NCBI GenBank assembly: GCA_900543475.1
Contig: UQRU01000006.1
Span: 1 to 53,364, forward strand
DNA from: an uncultured Eubacteriales bacterium
GTDB lineage: Bacteria; Bacillota; Clostridia; Christensenellales; CAG-138
Length of the DNA stretch: 53,364 nucleotides
Direction of reading: 5' to 3'
This document shows, one piece after another, positions 9,155 to 16,525 of the stretch (positions are counted from its first letter, which is position 1; every line of letters begins with the position of its first letter). Under the pieces are notes generated by a model. The model ran no database searches, was not told where the DNA came from, and worked only from the letters and a program-made list of their open reading frames with translations. The translations under genes were made by a program, and so were the position numbers.

Positions 9155-9242
9155 GGGGCTGTAAACCCACAGAAAAATTTTCCATGTATCCATAGGCTTC
9201 CGGAGGGAAATGCTAGGAGCATCTTAGAAAAGGAGTTTTCCT

Positions 9243-9446
9243 ATGGATACGCTTGCATTGATTCTCGTAATTGTTGGTGCCCTGAATTGGGGCATGATCG
9301 GTCTGTTCCAGTTCGATCTGATCGCAGCCATTTTCGGCGGTATGGGCAGCACCATTTCCCGCATCCTATATACTGTAGTGGGCCTTGCGGGGCTTTGGGG
9401 CATCACGCTGCTGTTTCGCCGGGACCACATTAAGCACGAAGAATAA
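9243..9446 (+). CDS. DUF378 family membrane protein
   Basis: This 67-residue protein has two hydrophobic segments (about residues 3-30 and 38-60) separated by a short glycine-rich turn, with a charged C-terminus FRRDHIKHEE. The pattern LNWGMIGLFQFDLIAAI is characteristic of DUF378. The biochemical role is unknown. An AAAGGAG ribosome site lies 7 bases upstream of the ATG. The gap before it (9155-9242) has no other evident gene. Confidence 0.85.
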   Translation: MDTLALILVIVGALNWGMIGLFQFDLIAAIFGGMGSTISRILYTVVGLAGLWGITLLFRRDHIKHEE

Positions 9447-9555
9447 CCTGGCGATTCGTCGGGCCAGCGGGCAAAACAGCCAGCCGGTCCGACGCTTTTT
9501 CTCAGCCCCTTTGGAGGGCTTCAAAGAAAGGACCCGGCGCCATGGGAAGGGGAAA

Positions 9556-9600
9556 CGGCAACAAAAAAAGCCCCCGCAGGGGGCTTTTTTGTTGTTGCCG
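9556..9600. terminator. Bidirectional terminator
   Basis: The stem AGCCCCC/GGGGGCT has a GCA loop and is flanked by A and T runs on both sides, with further pairing outward (CGGCAACA with TGTTGCCG). It ends transcription of the plus-strand DUF378 gene and the converging minus-strand SH3-domain gene. Confidence 0.9.
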
Positions 9601-9605
9601 CGCTA

Positions 9606-11462
9606 TTAGGCAATGTCCAGATAATCCGTGGCGACAAAGAAGATCTTGTCGTCATATTCCACCAGGCTCCAGCCGTTGCCTGCGTCGCTGATGTAGCTGA
9701 CCTTGGTATTCAGGGGCAGCTTGAGCAGGGATTCGGTGGAACTGGAAGAACCGGCCCGGGCATTCAGGTTGTCCGTGGTGACCGTGGCGTCTTTGACGGT
9801 ATAGTTGTCCACGATCTTGATGTAAAGGTTGGAGACATAGGCTTCGCTCCCGTTGTACAGGATCTTGGCCCAGGAATTGCCCACATCCTGTTCCATGATG
9901 TACACCTTCTGGTTTAGAGGCAACTCGCCCAGAATGGTGTCATCGCTGCCGGAACTTGCCTCGCTACGTACCCGCAGGCCGTCAGAGGTGACATAGCCCA
10001 CCGCAGTGGCTCCGCTAGGCATGGTGCCAGGCGTGGAGGTACTGCTGGTGCCGCCGCCGGTGGTACCAGGAGTGGTCGCGGCGCCGGTGCTGTAGGTCAC
10101 CTGGAAGGTCTGCCGGGCAATGGCATAGCCATTTTTGCGGGCCTCCACATTGATGGTATGGGTGCCTTCGGTCTCCAGGGTGTAGACGCCCTCAAAGGCA
10201 CCGGCTTCGTCCACGGTGAATTGCATGTCGTTTACGTATACCGCGCTGGTGGGATCATCCACCACGCCGGAGAAGGTGATGTCCGGCGTTGCCGTCTCAA
10301 AGGACGGGGTGTTGGGCGCGGTCACGGAAAGGTTCAAGGTGGGTACGGAGATGACAATGGGCTCTGCAAAGGTCACAGGCGTTTCCGTTCCGTCCTTGGC
10401 GATAACCGTGATATCCGGATAGATCTCCAGGGTGTTGCCCTCCACCGGCTCGCTGGGTACCCAAACCGCCTCGGGAACACACAGGGTAATAGGCTTGGAG
10501 GTCTTGGTCACCGGCGTATCCTTTACAATGGAACCACCCTCAAAATGCACTACGCTGTTGCGCTTGGCGTAGATGGTGATGTTGTAGGCGGGTACGCCGC
10601 TGTCTGTGGTGGTCTTTTCGATGACGGGCTCCTTGGTGATGGGGGAGCTGCTGAAGATGCCCCCAAAGAGGCCGGAGAAGCCGCCGTTTTTGCTGACCAG
10701 CACCACGCCCAGCACCACCAGAGCAAGAATCAGCACGCCGGCCGCGATCCAGAAGAGCAGGGTCTTGTCCATGGCAAGGCCGCTGCGTTTACGGCTGGTG
10801 TTACGCTTGGGCGCGGCGCTACGGGCCGAAGCGTTGGACCGATTGCCGCCCTTTTTCCGGCGGGGGGTAGCCTCTTCCTCATCTTCATAGTTGAAGGAAA
10901 ACATATCCTCGTCCAAAGGATCGGCATATTTGATGCCAGCTTGGGCGCCGGCGGTTCCCGCAGCCGCAACCGGGGCGGAAGCGGCGGCCGCCTGTCCCAG
11001 GTTTTTGCCGCAGCTGTTGCAAAAACGTTGCCCTTCTGCAAGAGGCGCGCCGCAATCCGGACAAACGGCACTAGGGGCTGCCTTTGACGCCGGGCGTACG
11101 GAATTCCGCTTGGCCTGCTGGCTCTGGGCGCTATTGCGCCGGACGAAATTGGGGGCCTGGGCAGCTGCCGGAGCCTCTGGCGCAGAGGCGGAGGCGGGCT
11201 GCTGGACAGGTTCCGCGCTGAAACGGGAGCGGAAAGATTGGGGGGTAAAACCCTCTGGAATATCGGTTTCGCTTACCGTGTTGGCGCTGAACTCAGGCTT
11301 GGACCAATCGGGAGAAGCAACAAAATCCCAGCTTCGCTGCTCGCGGGCGCCGCCGCTGGTGGGCTCTCCTGCGGCCGCCTGGGATTCCTTGAGGGGCGCG
11401 GCGCAGTTTTCGCAATACTCGAGATAATCCTCATTGATTGCGCCGCATACCTTACATTTCAT
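9606..11462 (-). CDS. Zinc-ribbon, membrane-anchored protein with C-terminal SH3b domains
   Basis: This 618-residue protein has a layered design. It starts with a zinc ribbon (CKVCG...CENC) and has a second ribbon near 130-155 (CPDCG...CNSCG) with a low-complexity linker. A basic stretch leads to one transmembrane segment at about 228-250 (LLFWIAAGVLILALVVLGVV). The outside part has Ig/bacterial-adhesin-like segments, a Thr/Gly/Ser linker, and two SH3b-like repeats at the end (VTSDGLRVRSEASSGSDDTI and TTDNLNARAGSSSSTESL). The topology places zinc ribbons inside and SH3b domains at the wall. A wall-sensing or scaffolding role is an inference. The start follows AGGAGGG. Confidence 0.85.
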   Translation of the reverse strand: MKCKVCGAINEDYLEYCENCAAPLKESQAAAGEPTSGGAREQRSWDFVASPDWSKPEFSANTVSETDIPEGFTPQSFRSRFSAEPVQQPASASAPEAPAAAQAPNFVRRNSAQSQQAKRNSVRPASKAAPSAVCPDCGAPLAEGQRFCNSCGKNLGQAAAASAPVAAAGTAGAQAGIKYADPLDEDMFSFNYEDEEEATPRRKKGGNRSNASARSAAPKRNTSRKRSGLAMDKTLLFWIAAGVLILALVVLGVVLVSKNGGFSGLFGGIFSSSPITKEPVIEKTTTDSGVPAYNITIYAKRNSVVHFEGGSIVKDTPVTKTSKPITLCVPEAVWVPSEPVEGNTLEIYPDITVIAKDGTETPVTFAEPIVISVPTLNLSVTAPNTPSFETATPDITFSGVVDDPTSAVYVNDMQFTVDEAGAFEGVYTLETEGTHTINVEARKNGYAIARQTFQVTYSTGAATTPGTTGGGTSSTSTPGTMPSGATAVGYVTSDGLRVRSEASSGSDDTILGELPLNQKVYIMEQDVGNSWAKILYNGSEAYVSNLYIKIVDNYTVKDATVTTDNLNARAGSSSSTESLLKLPLNTKVSYISDAGNGWSLVEYDDKIFFVATDYLDIA

Positions 11463-11510
11463 AAAAAACCCTCCTGTGCGGATAGTCTTAGACCAGTATA
11501 GTCTTTGGTT

Positions 11511-11538
11511 ATTATAGCAAATTGACTAGCCTATGCAA
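11511..11538 (-). promoter_or_regulatory. Promoter of the SH3-domain membrane protein gene
   Basis: On the minus strand TTGCAT (11533-11538) and TATAAT (11511-11516) are spaced by 16 bases, about 50 bases before the start codon. Confidence 0.65.
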
Positions 11539-11599
11539 AGACCTTCCACCCAACAAATTATAAACATTCTATAAATTTAACGCCTTTGCAGGGTTTCTA

Positions 11600-11608
11600 T
11601 GGTATAAT
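11600..11608 (+). promoter_or_regulatory. Extended -10 promoter of the beta-propeller lipoprotein gene
   Basis: TGGTATAAT, a consensus extended -10, lies about 50 bases before the start codon at 11660. No good -35 is visible. Confidence 0.6.
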
Positions 11609-11659
11609 CAAAAAGCGTAGGACCCCAAAGAATGAATTGTACCTTATGGAGGATCGCTT

Positions 11660-13618
11660 ATGAAACGAGCCTGGAGAATGCTGGCGCCGCTTCTTTGCTT
11701 GGTGCTTTTATGCGCCTGCCAAAAGGAGGTGGAGACCAACCGATACCAGGGATATACCCTTGCGGACACCCCATTGGAAGGAGGGGAGGCCGTCGCAGAG
11801 GCCAATGCCTATGCCCTGGCCGTAACCCCCAGCGGGGAAACTACGAAGTTGACCTTCACCTTTAAAACCGGCAGCCGCATGAGCGGTACGGTAAACGAAA
11901 GCGAAGCCCAGGGCGTGCCCCAGTATCGCGCCTGGATAGAAACCGCCCCTGCCAGGCTGATGCTTCAGTTTGACGGGTTGAGCTATTGGGATTTTGAGCG
12001 CCGGGATTGGGAAAAATCCGGTTTGGTTTTAGGCTATTTCCGCTATGCGCTGGCCAATCCCCTTCCTTTACAGACCGATGCGCCCTTGGATGGGGAAGCT
12101 GCGGAAGCGGCGGAAGAGGAGCCCCAGCCTATGGAATCGGTCTATCTATGTTTCCAGTTGGCGCAGGACGCTGCCTTTCAGATCCAGGAGCAGGGGGGAC
12201 AGTTGAGCGTTACCCTTTTGCCTGTGGTCCAGGAAGCCCAGCCGGAACAAGAGGCGGAAGAGGCGCCCTGGTATTTGATCGGCAATGGGTTCCGGGATTA
12301 TTGCGAAGGTACCCTATTGGGCGCGGAGCAAATGACCCCCACGTATACCTCCAGTTTGGATCAGGTGGTGCTTATCTCCCAGGCATATGCTTCGGATATT
12401 GAGGCGGAATTGGCAAAACGGCAGATTTTGGAGCAAAACCCCAGCGCCTTGGAAAGCGATTGGATGGCGGTGCAGCTGGGGGCGGACGGCTTACCTGCCT
12501 TTGATGAAACGGCTAGGCAACAAGCCGCTTTTGTAGAAGCGGTGCAGCGCCGAAACGGCCAGGTGGCAGGCGCCCAGGTTTGCCTGGCGGACGGGATCTT
12601 CCTTTCCTCTGTGCCCCGTAGGCTGGGAGGTGGGATCTTGTATTCCAAACGGATCACAGAGGGCATTGGTGTAGACGCCATCAGCTATGAAGAACTGTAT
12701 ATCCTGGACAGCCAGGATAAGGAAAAGCGGTTGCTGGACTATGCCTTTGCCACAGTAGAGCGGGCTGTCTTTTCACCGGATGGTAGAAAGCTGGCCGTAT
12801 TAGAGCGGGAGGCGGAGCGCACCAACCTGTATGTGGTGGACGTAGGTACCCGCGATATCATTACCGAGCTGACGCGGGCAGGGTTCGGGGACACGGTGAG
12901 CGCCCTATGTTGGGATAGTATGGGCAGCATGTTGTTCGCGGTGAGCGGCAGCGGAGAAATGCAGGTCCATGCTTATGACTTTAACGTGCCGGATGAAACC
13001 AAGCGCCATACGGTGGTGGATAAAAATGGGGCCAATGAAGGCTACATCGGCTATTGTGGCGGCGAGGTATACTTCGTGCAAAGCGAAATGGAAGGGGATA
13101 CCATCTACGAAATCAAGCCCGAAGGGGGCGTGCGCAAAGCCTTTTGCCAAGGCGGCGCATTTGCCCTTTCCCCCAATAACGCCTACATGGCCATTAGCGG
13201 CGCTTCCAGCATTGCGGGAGGCGCGGGGGGCGAATTCCTGCTGCGGGATATGCAGACCGGGCAAACCCAAACCATCACCGACGATTTCGCCGTATATGAC
13301 TTTGTCTGGAGCCAGGACGGGTCCATTCTGTATTATTTTGAAAACCGGCTCTCCGGCAGCGCAGGGGAAGCCGGAGAGGAAGCGGCTGCTACCCAAACGC
13401 CCCAGCCTCAGGACCCCTATCCCTATACCCTGTGGGCCTATCAGCTGGAAAGCGGGGAAAGCCAGCCGGTATGCGACCTGGCCAGTACCCGGATCGCTGC
13501 TTCCAGCTGGGCCAACCGGCTATATTATACCTATCTGGACGAGGAGACCATGGGGGAAAAGGTGCGGGCGACCTATTGGATCGATTTTCAGCAGACGCCG
13601 GAGCAAAGCGGCGCATAG
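11660..13618 (+). CDS. Lipoprotein with beta-propeller-like repeats
   Basis: This 652-residue protein has a clear type II signal (LCLVLLCACQ, lipidated Cys near residue 20). The C-terminal half reads like a TolB/WD40-type propeller. It has repeated blade-like pieces such as VFSPDGRKLAVLERE, ALCWDSMGSMLFAVSG, AFALSPNNAYMAISG and FVWSQDGSILYYFEN. The N-terminal half matches no family I recognise. The protein would sit on the outer face of the membrane. It diverges from the zinc-ribbon/SH3b gene, which suggests a shared envelope function. GGAGG lies 7 bases before the ATG. Confidence 0.8.
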   Translation: MKRAWRMLAPLLCLVLLCACQKEVETNRYQGYTLADTPLEGGEAVAEANAYALAVTPSGETTKLTFTFKTGSRMSGTVNESEAQGVPQYRAWIETAPARLMLQFDGLSYWDFERRDWEKSGLVLGYFRYALANPLPLQTDAPLDGEAAEAAEEEPQPMESVYLCFQLAQDAAFQIQEQGGQLSVTLLPVVQEAQPEQEAEEAPWYLIGNGFRDYCEGTLLGAEQMTPTYTSSLDQVVLISQAYASDIEAELAKRQILEQNPSALESDWMAVQLGADGLPAFDETARQQAAFVEAVQRRNGQVAGAQVCLADGIFLSSVPRRLGGGILYSKRITEGIGVDAISYEELYILDSQDKEKRLLDYAFATVERAVFSPDGRKLAVLEREAERTNLYVVDVGTRDIITELTRAGFGDTVSALCWDSMGSMLFAVSGSGEMQVHAYDFNVPDETKRHTVVDKNGANEGYIGYCGGEVYFVQSEMEGDTIYEIKPEGGVRKAFCQGGAFALSPNNAYMAISGASSIAGGAGGEFLLRDMQTGQTQTITDDFAVYDFVWSQDGSILYYFENRLSGSAGEAGEEAAATQTPQPQDPYPYTLWAYQLESGESQPVCDLASTRIAASSWANRLYYTYLDEETMGEKVRATYWIDFQQTPEQSGA

Positions 13619-13622
13619 GGGC

Positions 13623-13651
13623 TTTACATGGAGCTGGATTTGGTATAGAAT
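13623..13651 (+). promoter_or_regulatory. Promoter of the riboswitch-folT transcript
   Basis: TTTACA at 13623-13628 and TAGAAT at 13646-13651 are separated by 17 bases. The transcript would begin just before the riboswitch aptamer. Confidence 0.6.
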
Positions 13652-13662
13652 GAATCCGCAAA

Positions 13663-13782
13663 AGCAGAGTAGGATATTGCGCGTGTCATGGGGCTCATGA
13701 CGAGTGCCGCCTGGACGGGGAGTTGCCGGGCGGACGAATAGCCGGCCATCGGCTTGCGGTGCGGTATCCGCATCCCGCTGCT
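13663..13782 (+). ncRNA. THF (tetrahydrofolate) riboswitch aptamer
   Basis: The sequence carries the conserved core of THF riboswitches: GAGTAG just after the closing stem, GCGCGT, ACGAA, GCGGTG and GCATCC before the closing strand. P1 pairs AGCAG with CTGCT. P2 pairs GGATATTGC with GCGGTATCC (nine pairs including G-U). P3 pairs CCGCC with GGCGG around the conserved GGGGAGTTG loop. Two variable hairpins (GTCATG/CATGAC and AGCCGG/CGGCT) are inserted. The ligand class sits directly upstream of a folate-transporter gene, as expected. Confidence 0.88.
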
Positions 13783-13807
13783 ACATAAGGATGGCCCTGG
13801 TGTCAAG

Positions 13808-13844
13808 CCTCCTCATGTACTGTAGTAGGACTGCAAAGAGGAGG
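13808..13844 (+). promoter_or_regulatory. Shine-Dalgarno-sequestering stem of the THF riboswitch
   Basis: CCTCCTC (13808-13814) is perfectly complementary to GAGGAGG (13838-13844), the ribosome-binding site of folT. No terminator hairpin with a T run is present. The expression platform therefore looks translational: folate binding would favour hiding the ribosome site. Confidence 0.7.
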
Positions 13845-13852
13845 TTATTTTT

Positions 13853-14395
13853 ATGGAACAAAATGTAAAACAAGCCAACGTACATCCATTGACCCGGCAG
13901 CTGACCATATGCGCCCTTTTGGCGGCGTTGGGCACGGTGCTGGGAATCCTGTCCATTCCGTTGCCTGCGGTCTCCGCAGCCGGGTATTCCTTAAAGATCG
14001 GCATAACCGTGCTGCCAGTGATCCTGGCTGCTGTGCTATATGGCCCAGCCTATGGGGGCATTGTGGGTATGGTGGTGGATCTGTTGCCCGCCCTGCTATT
14101 CCCCAAGGGACCTTGGATCCCTTGGTTTACCTTGATCGGGGCGCTGTTTGGGGTGATCCCCGGCTTATTTTTCCAAAGAGGCCAGGCAGTCACCTGGAAA
14201 CGCTTGCTTTTATCCATCGCCGCAGGACAAATATTTTGCTCTGTGCTGTGTAATACGCTATTGCTGATGGCGTTGTACGGCCTGCCTTATCAAATCGTGT
14301 ATGTGCGGCTGCTTAACCAAGCCATTATGATCCCCGTATATACGGCGGCGGTGTTTGGGACCGTCAAGTTGCTGAAAAAGGGCGGCTTTATTTAA
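13853..14395 (+). CDS. folT: Folate-type ECF transporter S component FolT
   Basis: This is a 180-residue integral membrane protein with about five or six hydrophobic segments. It follows the pattern of folate-specific ECF S components: an early LLAALGTVLGILSIPL, then LKIGITVLPVILAAVLYGPA, and DLLPALLFPKGPWIPWFTL. It would capture folates outside the cell and work with a shared EcfA-A'-T energising module encoded elsewhere. The THF riboswitch immediately upstream strongly supports folate as substrate. The ribosome site GAGGAGG is 8 bases upstream of the ATG and is part of the regulatory stem. Confidence 0.9.
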   Translation: MEQNVKQANVHPLTRQLTICALLAALGTVLGILSIPLPAVSAAGYSLKIGITVLPVILAAVLYGPAYGGIVGMVVDLLPALLFPKGPWIPWFTLIGALFGVIPGLFFQRGQAVTWKRLLLSIAAGQIFCSVLCNTLLLMALYGLPYQIVYVRLLNQAIMIPVYTAAVFGTVKLLKKGGFI

Positions 14396-14484
14396 GCCGT
14401 TTTCAGGTCCCGGTTATAAAAATAAAACGCCCGGGAGATACTTCCATATAGGATGGAAATCCCATATTTATGGAGGTGGCTCTT

Positions 14485-14697
14485 ATGGCATTGTGGAAAC
14501 ATGGGGATGGGGCGCAAGAGGACCGGAAGCGGGATATCGAGCAGGCCCTGGCCCAATGGAAAGAAGCGGAACGCTATTTCCAGAGCGTACAGGAAACGGA
14601 TCTGATGGATTTTGCCATCTACGAAATGGAGGCGGCCCGGCGTAAATACGTGTTGCTATTGCGCCGGTATAGCCAGGAGGCGGCTGCCGTAGAATAA
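14485..14697 (+). CDS. YaaL/DUF2508 family protein
   Basis: This is a small soluble helical protein of 70 residues. The segment EAERYFQSVQETDLMDFAIYEMEAARRKYVLLL fits DUF2508 (B. subtilis YaaL), split here as AERYFQSVQ, DLMDFAIYEMEAA and RRKYVLLL. The start at 14485 has GGAGG upstream; an in-frame ATG 15 bases earlier lacks one. It lies 41 bases before bofA, the same pair as in Bacillus. Function is unknown. Confidence 0.85.
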   Translation: MALWKHGDGAQEDRKRDIEQALAQWKEAERYFQSVQETDLMDFAIYEMEAARRKYVLLLRRYSQEAAAVE

Positions 14698-14738
14698 AAC
14701 CGGCTAGGACACCATAGCCGGGAACAGGAGGGGATCGG

Positions 14739-15002
14739 ATGGAAACATTGCTGTTGTTGGCAGCTTTTGCGGCGGGTCTGCTGCTTCTTTGGCTGGTATG
14801 CAAACTTCTGGCGGTCCCCCTCCGAATTTTGTGGCGGCTGCTGCTCAACGCCATCCTGGGAGCGTTGCTGCTGCTGGTGGTGAATTTCTTCGGGGGCTTG
14901 TTTGGGCTGGCTCTGCCCATTACCCCCTTTTCCTCCCTGGTGGCCGGCGTGTTCGGCGTGCCAGGGGTGATCGTGCTATTCTTGTTGCAGTATCTTTTAT
15001 AA
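14739..15002 (+). CDS. bofA: BofA-family inhibitor of pro-sigma-K processing
   Basis: This 87-residue protein has an N-terminal membrane segment, a second hydrophobic stretch (LLNAILGALLLLVVNFFG) and the family's C-terminal block NFFGGLFGLALPITPFSSL with GVFGVPGVIVLFLLQ. In Bacillus BofA holds the SpoIVFB protease inactive in the outer forespore membrane until sigma-K is needed. Clostridial BofA homologues often occur without SpoIVFB, so the exact target is uncertain. GGAGGGG precedes the ATG. It indicates a spore-former. Confidence 0.88.
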   Translation: METLLLLAAFAAGLLLLWLVCKLLAVPLRILWRLLLNAILGALLLLVVNFFGGLFGLALPITPFSSLVAGVFGVPGVIVLFLLQYLL

Positions 15003-15007
15003 ATAGG

Positions 15008-15036
15008 TTGCGATAAGGGCATAAATGCGGTAAAAT
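15008..15036 (+). promoter_or_regulatory. Promoter of the CDF transporter gene
   Basis: TTGCGA (15008-15013) and TAAAAT (15031-15036) are 17 bases apart, beginning just after the bofA stop. The transcript would carry a leader of roughly 175 bases. Confidence 0.6.
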
Positions 15037-15039
15037 CAG

Positions 15040-15219
15040 GGGACGCGGATTCCGTCGTTGGGCGCGTCCCAAGGAATGTGGAAAGACCGTATTCAACTGG
15101 GCCGGCTTGTAAAAGCGCGGCAAGGTTGTATACGGCCTTTTGTGGCGTCTTGGAACAAACGCAAAGAGGATTAAACGCCAAGCCAAGGGCTTATTATATT
15201 GCCACAGGAGCAAAGAAAC
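15040..15219 (+). promoter_or_regulatory. Structured 5' leader upstream of the CDF transporter
   Basis: The leader has a nested hairpin at 15087-15135: CCGTAT/ATACGG, then CAAC/GTTG, then GCC/GGC and GCTT/AAGC closing on GTAA. A second stem GGGACGCG/CGCGTCCC lies at 15040-15070. Its 5' edge is close to the predicted transcription start, so it may not be fully transcribed. I could not match it by eye to the Mn2+ (yybP-ykoY), Mg2+ or Ni/Co leader families. Metal control is an inference from the downstream gene. Confidence 0.45.
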
Positions 15220-16398
15220 ATGACAAAATTATTGATCCGGCTTTTTATCAAGGACTCGCAAAATACCCAGAACAACCTTGTGCGGGAAGCCTATGGCCGT
15301 CTGGCGGGCATTGTTGGGGTATGCTGTAATATCTTTTTGGGCGGGGCAAAGCTGCTCATCGGCACGCTGTCCGGGTCCATTGCCATCCAGGCGGACGCTG
15401 TAAACAACCTGTCGGATGTGGGCAGCAACCTGGTAACCTTGATCGGGTTCCGAATGGCGGGCAAACCTGCGGATAAAGAACATCCCTTTGGCCATGCCCG
15501 GATCGAATACATTACGGCCCTGGTGATCTCCTTTTTGATCCTGCTGGTTGGCTTTGAGCTGGGCAAGGAATCCGTGATGAAGATCATTGCGCCGGAACCC
15601 GTCTCCTTCAACCTAGTCACCATGGGGATCTTGCTGCTTTCCATTTTGGTAAAGCTCTGGCTGGGCCGGTTTACAGCCAGCATTGGCAAGGCCATTTCCT
15701 CCACTGCCATGAGCGCAGCCACTGCGGACAGCATGTGCGATGTGATCAGCACCGGCGCGATTCTGTTATCCGCGATGGCTTCATATTTTATAAACATCAA
15801 CCTGGATGGTTATGTGGGCGTACTTGTGGCGGGCTTTGTGCTATATAGCGGGGTGGGCATCCTGCGGGATACCATAAGCCCATTGATGGGAGAGGCCCCT
15901 ACGCCGGAATTGATCCATTCTTTGAGCGAAAGCCTCTTGGCATACGAGGGGATCGACGGGTTGCACGATATCATGGTGCACAATTATGGCCCAGGCCGGA
16001 TCATCGCCAGCGCCCATGCGGAAGTAAGGGCGGATTCGGACATTGTAGCCATCCATGAGACTATTGACCGGGCAGAGCGCGAGGTGGGAGAGAAGCTGGG
16101 TATGCTTTTGACCATCCACCTGGACCCGGTAGAGACCGATGACGCGCTTACCGCCGCCGTGCGGACCAAGCTGGACGCCATCATCCAGGAGACGGACCCT
16201 CGGCTCCGGTTCCATGATTTCCGCATGGTACGGGGCGAAAAACAAACCAACTTGATCTTTGATATTGTGGTGCCAGCCGGCACGGACGCGGGACAAATCG
16301 GCAGATATAAATCCGCAATCCGGGAGCGGGCAAGGGAGATAGATCCGACTTACGTATGCGTTATCGATGTGGACATCGATTATTGCGGCGTACTGTGA
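15220..16398 (+). CDS. Cation diffusion facilitator (CDF) metal transporter
   Basis: This membrane antiporter of 392 residues would export a divalent metal such as Zn, Mn, Fe, Co or Ni in exchange for protons. The N-terminal half has six predicted membrane helices. The family motif AIQADAVNNLSDVGSNLVTLIG and the HPFGHARIEYI loop are present; the metal-site acidic/His residues are in helices 2 and 5 (ADAVNNLSD, ATADSMCDV). A cytosolic CDF C-terminal domain (about 210-290) is followed by an extra ferredoxin-like region to 392. The ATG at 15220 has AGGAG upstream; an upstream TTG in frame lacks a site. The metal cannot be read from the sequence. Confidence 0.92.
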   Translation: MTKLLIRLFIKDSQNTQNNLVREAYGRLAGIVGVCCNIFLGGAKLLIGTLSGSIAIQADAVNNLSDVGSNLVTLIGFRMAGKPADKEHPFGHARIEYITALVISFLILLVGFELGKESVMKIIAPEPVSFNLVTMGILLLSILVKLWLGRFTASIGKAISSTAMSAATADSMCDVISTGAILLSAMASYFININLDGYVGVLVAGFVLYSGVGILRDTISPLMGEAPTPELIHSLSESLLAYEGIDGLHDIMVHNYGPGRIIASAHAEVRADSDIVAIHETIDRAEREVGEKLGMLLTIHLDPVETDDALTAAVRTKLDAIIQETDPRLRFHDFRMVRGEKQTNLIFDIVVPAGTDAGQIGRYKSAIRERAREIDPTYVCVIDVDIDYCGVL

Positions 16399-16443
16399 GG
16401 AGGGATGCGGATCAAATATACTTGTATGCAAGCCCCCCTTCTC

Positions 16444-16473
16444 TTGACAGGGCCCGTTGTCCGCTCATAAAAT
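16444..16473 (+). promoter_or_regulatory. Promoter of the glmU-like/Mur ligase/ddl cluster
   Basis: A consensus -35 TTGACA (16444-16449) and TAAAAT (16468-16473) are separated by 18 bases, about 50 bases before the GlmU-like start codon. The following three genes have gaps of 3, 3 and 25 bases, so this promoter probably drives them all. Confidence 0.7.
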
Positions 16474-16525
16474 AATAGCAGCGGTTATGACCTTTTATAT
16501 GTGCAAAGAATTTTGAGGGATAAGC

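Noticed and set aside
10158..11087. 309-codon open frame on the plus strand
   Set aside because: It is antisense to the zinc-ribbon/SH3b gene and has no family match or ribosome site.
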